From assembly GCF_001625565.1 (NCBI RefSeq), contig NZ_AUXS01000032.1, forward strand, positions 62,001-126,000: a DNA stretch of 64,000 nucleotides, written 5' to 3'. The translations under genes and the position numbers were made by a program. Positions within the stretch are counted from its first letter, which is position 1. Every line of letters begins with the position of its first letter. A model generated the notes under the pieces. That model did no database searches and was not told the origin of the DNA. It saw only the letters and a list, made by a program, of their open reading frames with translations. Source of the stretch: Pseudoalteromonas luteoviolacea NCIMB 1944. GTDB taxonomy: Bacteria; Pseudomonadota; Gammaproteobacteria; Enterobacterales; Alteromonadaceae. Below are positions 10,138-17,914 of the stretch, piece after piece.

Positions 10138-12039
10138 CTATTTGCTGATATCAGCATACTGATTATTACCAGTTAGCTTAATCGCTTCTTCAAAACCAGG
10201 AATGCGCAGCTCGTTTTGGTCTAAGGTCAGTTGTGATTCATCCACCATGCCGTTACCAAAGCGATAAATCAGCTCATATTTACCTAAATCTGCGGCTTCT
10301 TTATATGCTTGCTGATTCTCAGAAGTTTGCGCTAGTTTTTGCTGATACACATTTATTGCATCTTCGCCATGACGCTTTGCCAGTAAACTATGCGTTACTT
10401 TTGGCGAAAACACGGTTGCTGTAGCATTGTTTCCACCAAAGCCTTTGGAGTTGATGAACGCAATGTCCATGTCGCCACAATCATAGTGGTAATTACGTAT
10501 GTCTAAATGCTCATCATGGACATCGTCCGCAACTTTATCAATTGTCGTAATACCCGGCATAATATTATGGCTAAATACCCCCAAAGCCATTGCTAACTGG
10601 TCACCTGATGCCGGCGCAATTGTATGCCCAACATAGGCTTTTGGAGCCGCAAGCTTCCAGCCATTAATCGAAAATGCCTCTGCGACTTTATGGTAAATAG
10701 CTGACTCTGTAACGCGATTTTGCGGAGTACTTGAACCATGAGCCAAGATAAAGCTACGCTCTTTTAGCGATTCTTCACCTGCAATTTCCTGTGCTAATGC
10801 CACAGATTTTGCCATCGTAATATAATTACCTGGCCCTGGCGCTGTAATTGACTTTTTGACGCCATCAGCATTTACAAAAACATCTACGACTGAACCCATT
10901 ACTTCAGCACCGAGTTCTAAGGCAAGTTTGTCATCCATCAAAATTGCAACCTGTGCACCTTCACCAATAGTGAAACCACAGTTTTCACCAAATGGGCGAC
11001 TCGTTCTGCGATGATCAACTTGCTCTGTATTGTCCAGCTTTTTCAAACCTTCTTCATTTGCAAGCGCGCCCATATTACCAAAGCCTTCAATCACTTCTGG
11101 TGTAAGCGCACATTCAACACTGGCCACAACCGCTACACGTGTACGGCCTGTTTGAATGTCATTAACAGCCGCGCGTAAATTGTAAAGGAAAGTGGCACAC
11201 GCCCCTGCTGTCGAGAATGTTGTACCTACGCTTCCTGTTACATACGCATTGATAAAGTCAGTTGACATAGTATTTAATCCTAATGCCAACTGCTTAGTAC
11301 TTACACGCTCACCTTTCAGTCGACTTCTTACCAGCCCGCCAAGACCTTCATTATCCATCTGTCCCGCAACGGACGCTGAGTAAGTGCCTATTTCATCAGG
11401 CTTAACACGAGACATAACACTGTCCCAATCAAGGCCTGTTGATTTTATCGCATCAGTTGCGGCAAATATCGTGGCTTGTAATCCACGTGGTTGGTAACGG
11501 CTGTTGTACATCTTTGCAGGTTCAAAGCCTGTAGGTAACTGGCCAGCAGCTTTAATTGGGTTGTCTCTGAAGCTGTCGTGTTTAACTTCTAATTGCTCAG
11601 GAACGTGGACGTTAACCGTTTTTGCATCTACCTCTTCGACCAACCAGCTACTTGGCACAGGTGTAGGCAAGTCTTTTTTACGACAGGTAAAGCGGATCCC
11701 CTGCTCTGTATTAGCCGTAATCGTTAGCTTCTGCTGCCAATGCGTTGCGTCTACATCAAAGTGGTTCTTTTCTATTCTTCGAATTAAAGTACCAGCTATT
11801 ACTTGCTCACCAACTTTGGCTTCAACTTCTGACTTACTGATGACATCGCCATTGTGGGTGACAAGACTGTCTCCTTCCACTGACACTAAGTTCATCAAAG
11901 TCGCCAGACCTAAAAAAGTATCTGCTCTTGCGTCATTATCTAATTTATCTAGCACAATTCTGCGATACGCTTGGTGAAAAGATGTTCTACCTGCGGCATT
12001 AATACCACCCATACCGACAATAATAGGTAATGCTGTCAT
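10138..12039 (-). CDS. fabY: FabY-type beta-ketoacyl-ACP synthase
   Basis: This cytoplasmic condensing enzyme has about 633 residues, longer than FabB/FabF (about 410), as expected for the FabY type described in Pseudomonas aeruginosa, which starts fatty-acid synthesis by making acetoacetyl-ACP. An N-terminal extension of about 170 residues precedes the thiolase-fold domain. The active-site cysteine is in GACATFLYN near residue 280 and the two histidines in HGSSTPQNR near 435 and GHTIAPASG near 471; the glycine-rich SKGFGGNNA loop follows. A TTG at 12069 opens the frame, but the ATG at 12039 with AAAGAG upstream fits the family start (MTALPIIVGMGGINAAGR). It is a single gene, divergent from a GlxA-like regulator. 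The initiating role is assigned by family only. Confidence 0.82.
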   Translation of the reverse strand: MTALPIIVGMGGINAAGRTSFHQAYRRIVLDKLDNDARADTFLGLATLMNLVSVEGDSLVTHNGDVISKSEVEAKVGEQVIAGTLIRRIEKNHFDVDATHWQQKLTITANTEQGIRFTCRKKDLPTPVPSSWLVEEVDAKTVNVHVPEQLEVKHDSFRDNPIKAAGQLPTGFEPAKMYNSRYQPRGLQATIFAATDAIKSTGLDWDSVMSRVKPDEIGTYSASVAGQMDNEGLGGLVRSRLKGERVSTKQLALGLNTMSTDFINAYVTGSVGTTFSTAGACATFLYNLRAAVNDIQTGRTRVAVVASVECALTPEVIEGFGNMGALANEEGLKKLDNTEQVDHRRTSRPFGENCGFTIGEGAQVAILMDDKLALELGAEVMGSVVDVFVNADGVKKSITAPGPGNYITMAKSVALAQEIAGEESLKERSFILAHGSSTPQNRVTESAIYHKVAEAFSINGWKLAAPKAYVGHTIAPASGDQLAMALGVFSHNIMPGITTIDKVADDVHDEHLDIRNYHYDCGDMDIAFINSKGFGGNNATATVFSPKVTHSLLAKRHGEDAINVYQQKLAQTSENQQAYKEAADLGKYELIYRFGNGMVDESQLTLDQNELRIPGFEEAIKLTGNNQYADISK

Positions 12040-12150
12040 ACTTAACTCTTTAATACATATTTGTTGCAATAATTCTAGAATGAAGTAGATAATATAACTT
12101 TACACAATTCGCCACTGAATTGACTTTTTTCGCCAACCTAACCAGATCCG

Positions 12151-13149
12151 ATGAGTTTTATGGAAATAATAAAAATAGCCATCACTTTATATGAGCAATT
12201 ATTGATCACCAGCGTTACGCTGCCTATTGAAATGCTCAAAGCTGGTGAAGCTTATGCAAAGCGGCATAAGGGTCAAAACTTTAAACCCCTCGCCATAGAA
12301 TGCTTAAGTGAAGATGGAAATCATATAACAACGAATGTTGGTATCAATATGGCTGTACAATCTGACTTTCAGTCTTTAACTAGCTACGACTATATTATTG
12401 TGCCTAGTATTTGGAGAAACCCGAGGCCCGTTGTTCGGCACAACCCCCAACTAGCCACAAATTTGGCCTTTGCGTGGGAGCGAGGCGCAACTGTTATTGG
12501 CGTGGGCACAGGGGTGTGCTTTTTGGCCGAGTCAGGTATGTTAAATGGTCACTCAGCAACGACACATTGGCACTATGCTAAGCAATTTATGAAAAGCTAC
12601 CCTGCTGTTGAACTCAAACCCGACTACTTCATAACCCAGTCTGATAGGTTGTACACTGTAGCCAGTCTCAACGCCTTGGCGGATGTTGTGGTTCATTTGA
12701 TCGGTCAGTTTTATGGCAAAGACGCAGCAAATCACGTGCAACAAAATTTTTCCCATGAGATCAGAAAGCCCTACGAAGAGCAACGTTATTTAGAGGGTGC
12801 TGTCGATCGGCACAGTGACGAACAAATTGCCGCTATCCAGTTTTGGCTAAAGAACAATGCGAGCTCCGCCTTATCACTGGCAGAAGTTGCGCAGCAATTT
12901 GGTATAAGTTATCGAAGCTTCAACCGCCGATTTAAAGCTGCCACAGGTAAAACGGCCATTGCATATTTGCAAGAAGTTAGACTCCAACAGGCATGCGAGC
13001 TATTGGCCTCGAGTAACTTAAGCATTCAGGAAGTTGCCTTGACGGTTGGCTTTAGCTCACAGAGCCAGCTATCTAGGGCTTTTAAAGAGCAAATGAACCA
13101 AACACCGAGCGCTTATCGAAAAATTGTCAGAAAAAAGCTATTTTCTTAG
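12151..13149 (+). CDS. GlxA-family transcriptional regulator (DJ-1/PfpI-like domain + AraC HTH)
   Basis: This 332-residue protein joins a class I glutamine-amidotransferase-like (DJ-1/PfpI) sensor domain at about 8-190 to an AraC-type double helix-turn-helix at about 225-330 (LSLAEVAQQFGISYRSFNRRFKAATG; IQEVALTVGFSSQSQLSRAFK). The nucleophile-elbow cysteine of active DJ-1 proteins is present as GVGTGVCFLAESG, but GlxA-type regulators normally act as DNA-binding sensors rather than enzymes. The start is ATG 12151 or ATG 12160; neither has a clear ribosome-binding site. It is divergent from the FabY-like gene and overlaps the convergent methyltransferase gene by 12 bases. Its target genes are unknown. 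Confidence 0.88.
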   Translation: MSFMEIIKIAITLYEQLLITSVTLPIEMLKAGEAYAKRHKGQNFKPLAIECLSEDGNHITTNVGINMAVQSDFQSLTSYDYIIVPSIWRNPRPVVRHNPQLATNLAFAWERGATVIGVGTGVCFLAESGMLNGHSATTHWHYAKQFMKSYPAVELKPDYFITQSDRLYTVASLNALADVVVHLIGQFYGKDAANHVQQNFSHEIRKPYEEQRYLEGAVDRHSDEQIAAIQFWLKNNASSALSLAEVAQQFGISYRSFNRRFKAATGKTAIAYLQEVRLQQACELLASSNLSIQEVALTVGFSSQSQLSRAFKEQMNQTPSAYRKIVRKKLFS

Positions 13150-13737
13150 CGCAACTCGAGACCAAGTTACATTGTGTTTATTTGGCATCTTGCTGGGCTG
13201 ATCTTCTACATGGAACACAACTTCGAGCCCACACTCCTTCGCATACTTGAATAGTTCATTGCAACTGGTTGGAAAGATATGGGTGCCTTTTCCTGCCGGA
13301 CCATTTCTCAAAGAAATAGCGCAAACGCCGCCAGGAGACAACAAATTAGACAATCTATCGATACAGCGCTTTCTTTGCGAATAATTTAAATGATGCCAAA
13401 CGCCATCCATCAGAATAAAGTCAAATAGCACATCACGGGGTGTCAGCAGCTTCAAATCAGGTAAACTATCTTGCTGCCAGTTAATTTCTAACTCTGGAAA
13501 CTGCAACTTAGCTGCTTCTAGAAAGGCGCCTAAGGGCTCTACAGCAACAACATCGTAGCCCATTTTAAACAGTGCCGCAGAGTTCTGTCCTACGCCGCAC
13601 CCAGCATCGAGTACTCGTGCTGGTGCACCTGGTAAGAAAGGTAAAAACTCTTTGTTTATATACTCAAACTCAAGTGCGAAACTCACCTTTGCAAAGGTCA
13701 AAACATCTCTTTCATACCCTATTGTACCTGCAACCAT
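13138..13737 (-). CDS. Class I SAM-dependent methyltransferase, substrate unknown
   Basis: This 199-residue protein has the Rossmann-type methyltransferase motif I VLDAGCGVGQNS near residue 42, the acidic end of strand 2 (VVAVEPLG), motif DFILMDGVWHHLN near 107, and LLSPGGVCAISL near 135. It resembles the small Methyltransf_11/25 type. An AAGGAG 8 bases upstream supports the start. The 3' end overlaps the convergent GlxA-like gene by 12 bases. Nothing adjacent indicates the substrate, and the final part (HVEDQPSKMPNKHNVTW) is not diagnostic to me. Confidence 0.83.
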   Translation of the reverse strand: MVAGTIGYERDVLTFAKVSFALEFEYINKEFLPFLPGAPARVLDAGCGVGQNSAALFKMGYDVVAVEPLGAFLEAAKLQFPELEINWQQDSLPDLKLLTPRDVLFDFILMDGVWHHLNYSQRKRCIDRLSNLLSPGGVCAISLRNGPAGKGTHIFPTSCNELFKYAKECGLEVVFHVEDQPSKMPNKHNVTWSRVALRK

Positions 13738-13971
13738 GGTGTTAGCTCCTTATTCAACTATAGTGATGACGTATACAATGATGTGACGATATCACAGCGA
13801 AACTCAGTATCCCGCCCCGTTCGGAAAAAGTACTTCTTCAGTCACGGGCGCTTCGACAACCAGCGTCAAAACTAGATTTTTGAACGATAAAATGCCAGTA
13901 CATGCGTAAAACTCTTCATTACTCAAGTCGCAAATTGCTTATCAACTATTGCAACGACATCTAACAACGAT

Positions 13972-14220
13972 TCAACTTTGTTTGCGCTTAGCTTGCCTTT
14001 CTTTAATACAAAAATAAAAACTATAAACAATACCCATCAGGCAAAGCGAAGCAATCAAAGCCGCAGGAATGAAAATAAGTAACATACTCGCCTTATAGCC
14101 AACAACAGCAAGTACGCAGCAGATAACACCAACTATCAACTCGATTGAAATCAGCTCCCAATCCACTGTATGGGTTCTTTTTATTGTTTTTGCCGCATAG
14201 TGATTGACTTTAAAACCCAT
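13972..14220 (-). CDS. Small two-helix inner-membrane protein, unknown function
   Basis: This is an 82-residue hypothetical protein with two predicted membrane segments (about 23-40, ELIVGVICCVLAVVGY; about 45-67, LLIFIPAALIASLCLMGIVY) and basic ends, consistent with both termini in the cytoplasm. The frame opens at 14250, but the ATG at 14220 has GGAAG 8 bases upstream and is preferred. I do not recognise the family. It stands alone between the methyltransferase gene and the Gre-like gene, with no clear operon partner. Confidence 0.55.
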   Translation of the reverse strand: MGFKVNHYAAKTIKRTHTVDWELISIELIVGVICCVLAVVGYKASMLLIFIPAALIASLCLMGIVYSFYFCIKERQAKRKQS

Positions 14221-14344
14221 TGAAAAAACTTCCATTAAAATGCTCATCATGGTGATGATTGTACCATATCAATCGTGAACTTAAGTTCGGCATATTAGAG
14301 GTTGCTTAACAATAAATGAAATCTGCTTTGACGTATAAAATCGA

Positions 14345-14821
14345 CTATATAATCTCGTCGATATAAAAAAACTGTTTTGAGCCATTAAAATCGAACTCAA
14401 CTTCATCGTCTAGCTGCTTACCCTTCAATACTTGCCCTAATGGAGATTGCAAGGTAAGTACTAATATCTGCGTGTTCGAGATTGTGACTTTAAGACCACC
14501 TTCGGTCGGCCCGATAAAATACCAATATAAATCACCTTCCTCGTCACTAAGCTTAACCAGTGCCCCCTCTACCACAGAGCTGATTTTGTCGGTCTTAAAC
14601 ACTGACTCAAATGCATTGATTGCAAAATGTGCCTGCTCAACACGTTCGCTTTGCCCTTCTGCCAAATAACCCGACTCAATGCTCAATGAGTCATACTGTG
14701 TTTCAGCAGCACTTTGCTCATGAATCGCATCCATTCGTGCACTATCAGCTGCGGCTTGGGCTTCATACAATTTTTTTTCTAAAGCAAGCCTCAACGTTTC
14801 TACAACAACGACTTTTTTCAC
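14345..14821 (-). CDS. GreA/GreB C-terminal domain protein
   Basis: This 158-residue protein carries a predicted N-terminal helical/coiled region (about 1-70, with SYLAEGQSERVEQ-like residues) and a C-terminal GreA/GreB FKBP-like domain (SPLGQVLKGKQLDDEVEF near 128, compare the end of GreA). It may bind RNA polymerase near the secondary channel, but it is not a standard GreA: the acidic tip sequence DLKENAEY is absent, so transcript-cleavage activity is doubtful. The frame continues upstream to 14872, but that segment lies inside the terminator of the upstream lipoprotein gene, so the GTG at 14821 is chosen. Some relatives are mis-labelled as 3-oxoacyl-ACP synthases; nothing here supports that. 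Confidence 0.75.
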   Translation of the reverse strand: MKKVVVVETLRLALEKKLYEAQAAADSARMDAIHEQSAAETQYDSLSIESGYLAEGQSERVEQAHFAINAFESVFKTDKISSVVEGALVKLSDEEGDLYWYFIGPTEGGLKVTISNTQILVLTLQSPLGQVLKGKQLDDEVEFDFNGSKQFFYIDEII

Positions 14822-14840
14822 TCTACAACCACCAAATAAA

Positions 14841-14861
14841 AAAGGGCCATTGTGGCCCTTT
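14841..14861 (-). terminator. Rho-independent terminator of the lipoprotein/barrel operon
   Basis: A 9-bp stem (AAAGGGCCA / TGGCCCTTT) with a 3-base loop lies 20 bases after the stop of the second lipoprotein gene. In the minus direction a T-rich tail follows. Its position excludes the long N-terminal reading of the GreA/GreB-like gene. Confidence 0.85.
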
Positions 14862-14881
14862 ATTTTGTTCATTCAAAACAA

Positions 14882-16771
14882 TCAGAACAAGGATTCAAAG
14901 CTCCCATCAGGAAATAAAATCCCAGGGATGCCTCTGATTGTTCGTACATCTCCCACGAGTTTATCACCAAAATAGAACCCTCCGGTATACAATTCCTTCT
15001 TTTTCTTGATGTCGACCCAGTAACCATCTCGACCACGTACAATTAGGTTGATATTCCCTACCAGGTTTGTAACTGTTACTTCACTCACGTGCCCACCTAA
15101 AATAAGTGAAACATCCGCGGATGTGAAATCGGATAACATATCAGGCTCGCCTGAGAGTTGAATCCTTAAATCCTTTCCACCGTTCAATGGAAGCTCCAAT
15201 TGCGCACCAAAAACGAGATCCATATCAGAACGCATTGCCAACGGCGAGCGCTCGTTAGCATACAATCTGATTGGCGTCACTTGATTTGGGGTTGTTAAAA
15301 CACCATCAATTGATAAATATGGGATCACAGCTTTGATAGTGCGGACGCTTAATCGATTTCTCAAATAGTCGATTTCGATATCACCGGACAAAATCGAGCT
15401 CCCTTGAGTCAATTTTACATTGCCAGTAGCATCTGACACCCCTACAACTTCTTCTATGTTGTTCGGGTCAAAACGTCCTTCAGTTACAATTTCAAATTGA
15501 TCAAAAACGAAGTCTAGCGCAATATCAGGTTTAGTTACCGACCCTTTACCAGACCCAACAATTTTATCACCCAATAATGGGCTGATCCGCCATTGAGGCA
15601 CAGTAATATCCATATCAACCTCAAATCCACGTCTGACACCCGTTATGATCCACCGAAAACCGTTCTCTGTCTGATATTCGATGTTGAGTCCAGGCAACGA
15701 GTACTCACCAGCCACTGAGCCTTCAAAAGGAGACACATGCTTCACTACATCGCCGATGACTTCTAGCGAAGCTAAAAATGCATTTTGCGCATCCGAGTTT
15801 GCTAAGTCTTCAACTTCCTCAAGCTTCGATTTTATTTCCTCGCTATATTGATCGTCTTGAAGACGCAGAACACCCAACGCATTTCTTACTTCAGTAAGTA
15901 ATTCATTAGTATACGGCTTTATCTCAGTATGTAGTTCTCTAGAAGAGTTTAGTCTAAGTAGCTCATTCACTTCTAAAAGTACCTTAGCTGAGTATACTCG
16001 GTACACAGTGTTTGACTCTTCTGACAGTAATGTCTCCGATAAATACTGATTAGCCAATTGTTTGTATACTGATATCGCCTCGCTATTACCACTTACTCCC
16101 TCTGCAATTGCGTTTGAGAACAGCGAGGTATCTTTTTGACCGGTTGTATGCTGCTGCATAATATCTGCGTAGGTTAGTGCGTTTGCGACATACTCAGCTT
16201 TTTGCTCATTGAGTATGGTACTTTGCGTAATATGATAGTTTGGCGCTGCGGTTAAAGACCAAATAGCACTATCTAACTTAGCTGACACCAATGCACTTGA
16301 AAACGTAGAGAATAATAATTGATTGAGACCGGGCACAGGCAGCGCAATTGCCTCATAGCTAATTTCAGCATTAATTGGTTCGCCAAAATCAATTTCGTTA
16401 TTACCGTTCAGATCATTTGGGTCATTTAACAATGAACGCCCGCAACCTTGTTCTCTAGGGCAGGACACTTGGCTATTATCTGGCTCAAACTTAAAATGAT
16501 ATTGGCCATCAACTGGTAAGGTCAAAGAAAAGCGATTTAGCGATTCAACTTGATGACGTGTTTCAACATTACCTTTGAGGTTTTGTATTATCAGTTCACC
16601 TTTTTGGCTAATAAAACTTGGCGCATAAAACCGCATATCAGCTTCAAAGCTCTCAGTTATATCATTGCCAAACCCTGGTTGAATATCAGAAACTTGTGGA
16701 ACTTCATCGCTACTTCCACCACACCCTGCTAGACCAGTAATGAGTAGGCACAGTACACTTCTTTTTATCAT
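14882..16771 (-). CDS. Large outer-membrane lipoprotein with EF-hand-like loop, unknown function
   Basis: This 629-residue predicted lipoprotein has signal peptide MIKRSVLCLLITGLAGC with the lipobox LAGC (Cys17). A short beta-like N-terminal region leads to DGQYHFKF, a GCG site and a calcium-loop-like segment DLNGNNEIDFGE at about 118-132. A helical middle (about 240-345) is followed by a beta-rich C-terminal half. GGAGG before the ATG gives a strong ribosome-binding site. It is the third gene after the 1023-residue lipoprotein and the barrel, 9 bases behind the barrel gene. The DGxY/GCG/DxNxN pattern is shared with the first lipoprotein, suggesting paralogous modules. I do not recognise the family; a surface or adhesion role is only a guess. 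Confidence 0.8.
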   Translation of the reverse strand: MIKRSVLCLLITGLAGCGGSSDEVPQVSDIQPGFGNDITESFEADMRFYAPSFISQKGELIIQNLKGNVETRHQVESLNRFSLTLPVDGQYHFKFEPDNSQVSCPREQGCGRSLLNDPNDLNGNNEIDFGEPINAEISYEAIALPVPGLNQLLFSTFSSALVSAKLDSAIWSLTAAPNYHITQSTILNEQKAEYVANALTYADIMQQHTTGQKDTSLFSNAIAEGVSGNSEAISVYKQLANQYLSETLLSEESNTVYRVYSAKVLLEVNELLRLNSSRELHTEIKPYTNELLTEVRNALGVLRLQDDQYSEEIKSKLEEVEDLANSDAQNAFLASLEVIGDVVKHVSPFEGSVAGEYSLPGLNIEYQTENGFRWIITGVRRGFEVDMDITVPQWRISPLLGDKIVGSGKGSVTKPDIALDFVFDQFEIVTEGRFDPNNIEEVVGVSDATGNVKLTQGSSILSGDIEIDYLRNRLSVRTIKAVIPYLSIDGVLTTPNQVTPIRLYANERSPLAMRSDMDLVFGAQLELPLNGGKDLRIQLSGEPDMLSDFTSADVSLILGGHVSEVTVTNLVGNINLIVRGRDGYWVDIKKKKELYTGGFYFGDKLVGDVRTIRGIPGILFPDGSFESLF

Positions 16772-16780
16772 AATTACCTC

Positions 16781-17857
16781 CTACAACACCAAACGGACAA
16801 ACCAGTTAATGTTTGCATAGTGCGCATCATCTAAATCCAACTTGTCAGTTTTGACAGAAAAGCCGAAATACTCATTCGCAACGCCCAACTCTACAGCTTT
16901 GGAATTCGATTCATACCCTGAAAATACACGCCAACTATCATTAAAGTGATAATTCACGTTGCCTTGTACAAATGTGTCTTTATAAAATCGTCTTGTAAAT
17001 ACATCAAACGATACGCGACCATTTAAACGATAGGATACATCTAGATAATATCTGGCATCGTGTTCAAATGTATAATCGACTTCTCGGTTAAACGCAGATG
17101 TACGCAAGCGAATTGAAGGTTCAGTGACAATACTGTCCCCTTCCTCAATAAAAGGCACATCGGTTGTCACACCATTGACAAAGCCCACCCCCTCGTATTT
17201 AGTTTCATTGACTAAATCGAGCGCTTTAAATGACACATTCAAATCATCACTAATTTGCCAATCAATCGATAAGTCGAAAGAGTAACCTTTGCCTTCAGGG
17301 CTTTGGTCAGGTGTGAAAGACTTAAATAAAATGTCTTTAGAAAAGAAGTACTGTGTTTGTAGATCACCTTTTATTTCATCACTAAATATGGTGCCATCAA
17401 CGGTCGCGTCTTGGAAATGAGCACTCTGATAATAGGTTACTTTGGGCGTGATAGTCAGTGAGTTATCAAATAAAGCCACATCATAGGCAAGAAAAACGCC
17501 ATGTGTTGTTGACTGTTTACCCTTTAGTAAATAACGATAGTTTCTCTTTTCAAATGGAAGGTCATTTTTCTCTAGGTAGGTAAATAGCGCAGTGTCTGGA
17601 TCAAACTCAAGTGCATAGTTATACCGACTTTGAGCGCCCAAAGAGACCCCTTTATACTTAACACCAAGTTCAAAAACATTGAAAGTAAAAGCACTGTCGC
17701 CAGATTCAAGGGGTTTATTAAACTCATCAAGAAATGATTTGACTGGTTGAGCTTCAGTATATATTTCAGAGTCGAAGTTGTTAATTATTTCGAAATCGTT
17801 GGCATACGAAGAAGTAGAAAAAAGTATTGCCAAAAGAAGAGCATTGGGTTTTGTCAT
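16781..17857 (-). CDS. Outer-membrane beta-barrel protein, unknown function
   Basis: This 358-residue protein has signal peptide MTKPNALLLAILFSTSSYAN. The mature part is dominated by alternating short amphipathic strands (for example FTFNVFELGVKYKGVSLGAQSRY, SLTITPKVTYYQ, RYYLDVSYRLNGRVSFDVF) and ends in NINWFVRLVL, a typical barrel C-terminal strand. This indicates an outer-membrane barrel of roughly 14-16 strands. It lies between two large lipoproteins on the same strand, separated from the first by a hairpin and from the second by 9 bases. The arrangement suggests a barrel/lipoprotein surface complex. It is not similar enough to OmpA, porins or Tsx for me to name. Confidence 0.78.
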   Translation of the reverse strand: MTKPNALLLAILFSTSSYANDFEIINNFDSEIYTEAQPVKSFLDEFNKPLESGDSAFTFNVFELGVKYKGVSLGAQSRYNYALEFDPDTALFTYLEKNDLPFEKRNYRYLLKGKQSTTHGVFLAYDVALFDNSLTITPKVTYYQSAHFQDATVDGTIFSDEIKGDLQTQYFFSKDILFKSFTPDQSPEGKGYSFDLSIDWQISDDLNVSFKALDLVNETKYEGVGFVNGVTTDVPFIEEGDSIVTEPSIRLRTSAFNREVDYTFEHDARYYLDVSYRLNGRVSFDVFTRRFYKDTFVQGNVNYHFNDSWRVFSGYESNSKAVELGVANEYFGFSVKTDKLDLDDAHYANINWFVRLVL

Positions 17858-17870
17858 AAATATTAAGTTA

Positions 17871-17890
17871 AAGGCGGTATAAACCGCCTT
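17871..17890 (-). terminator. Hairpin between first lipoprotein gene and barrel gene
   Basis: An 8-bp stem (AAGGCGGT / ACCGCCTT) with a 4-base loop lies 24 bases after the stop of the 1023-residue lipoprotein gene. In the minus direction only TTTAACTTAAT follows, so it probably acts as a partial terminator or mRNA-stability element that makes more of the upstream lipoprotein than of the two downstream products. Confidence 0.6.
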
Positions 17891-17914
17891 CCTTTTATTA
17901 TTGTGAAGAATAAA

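Noticed and set aside
11504..11977. 157-codon plus-strand frame opposite the FabY-like gene
   Set aside because: Antisense shadow of a well-supported gene; composition and lack of a start signal do not support it.
13782..13796. TGTGA-N5-TCACA as a CRP site
   Set aside because: CRP needs a 6-base spacer; here it is 5, and no gene start is suitably placed.
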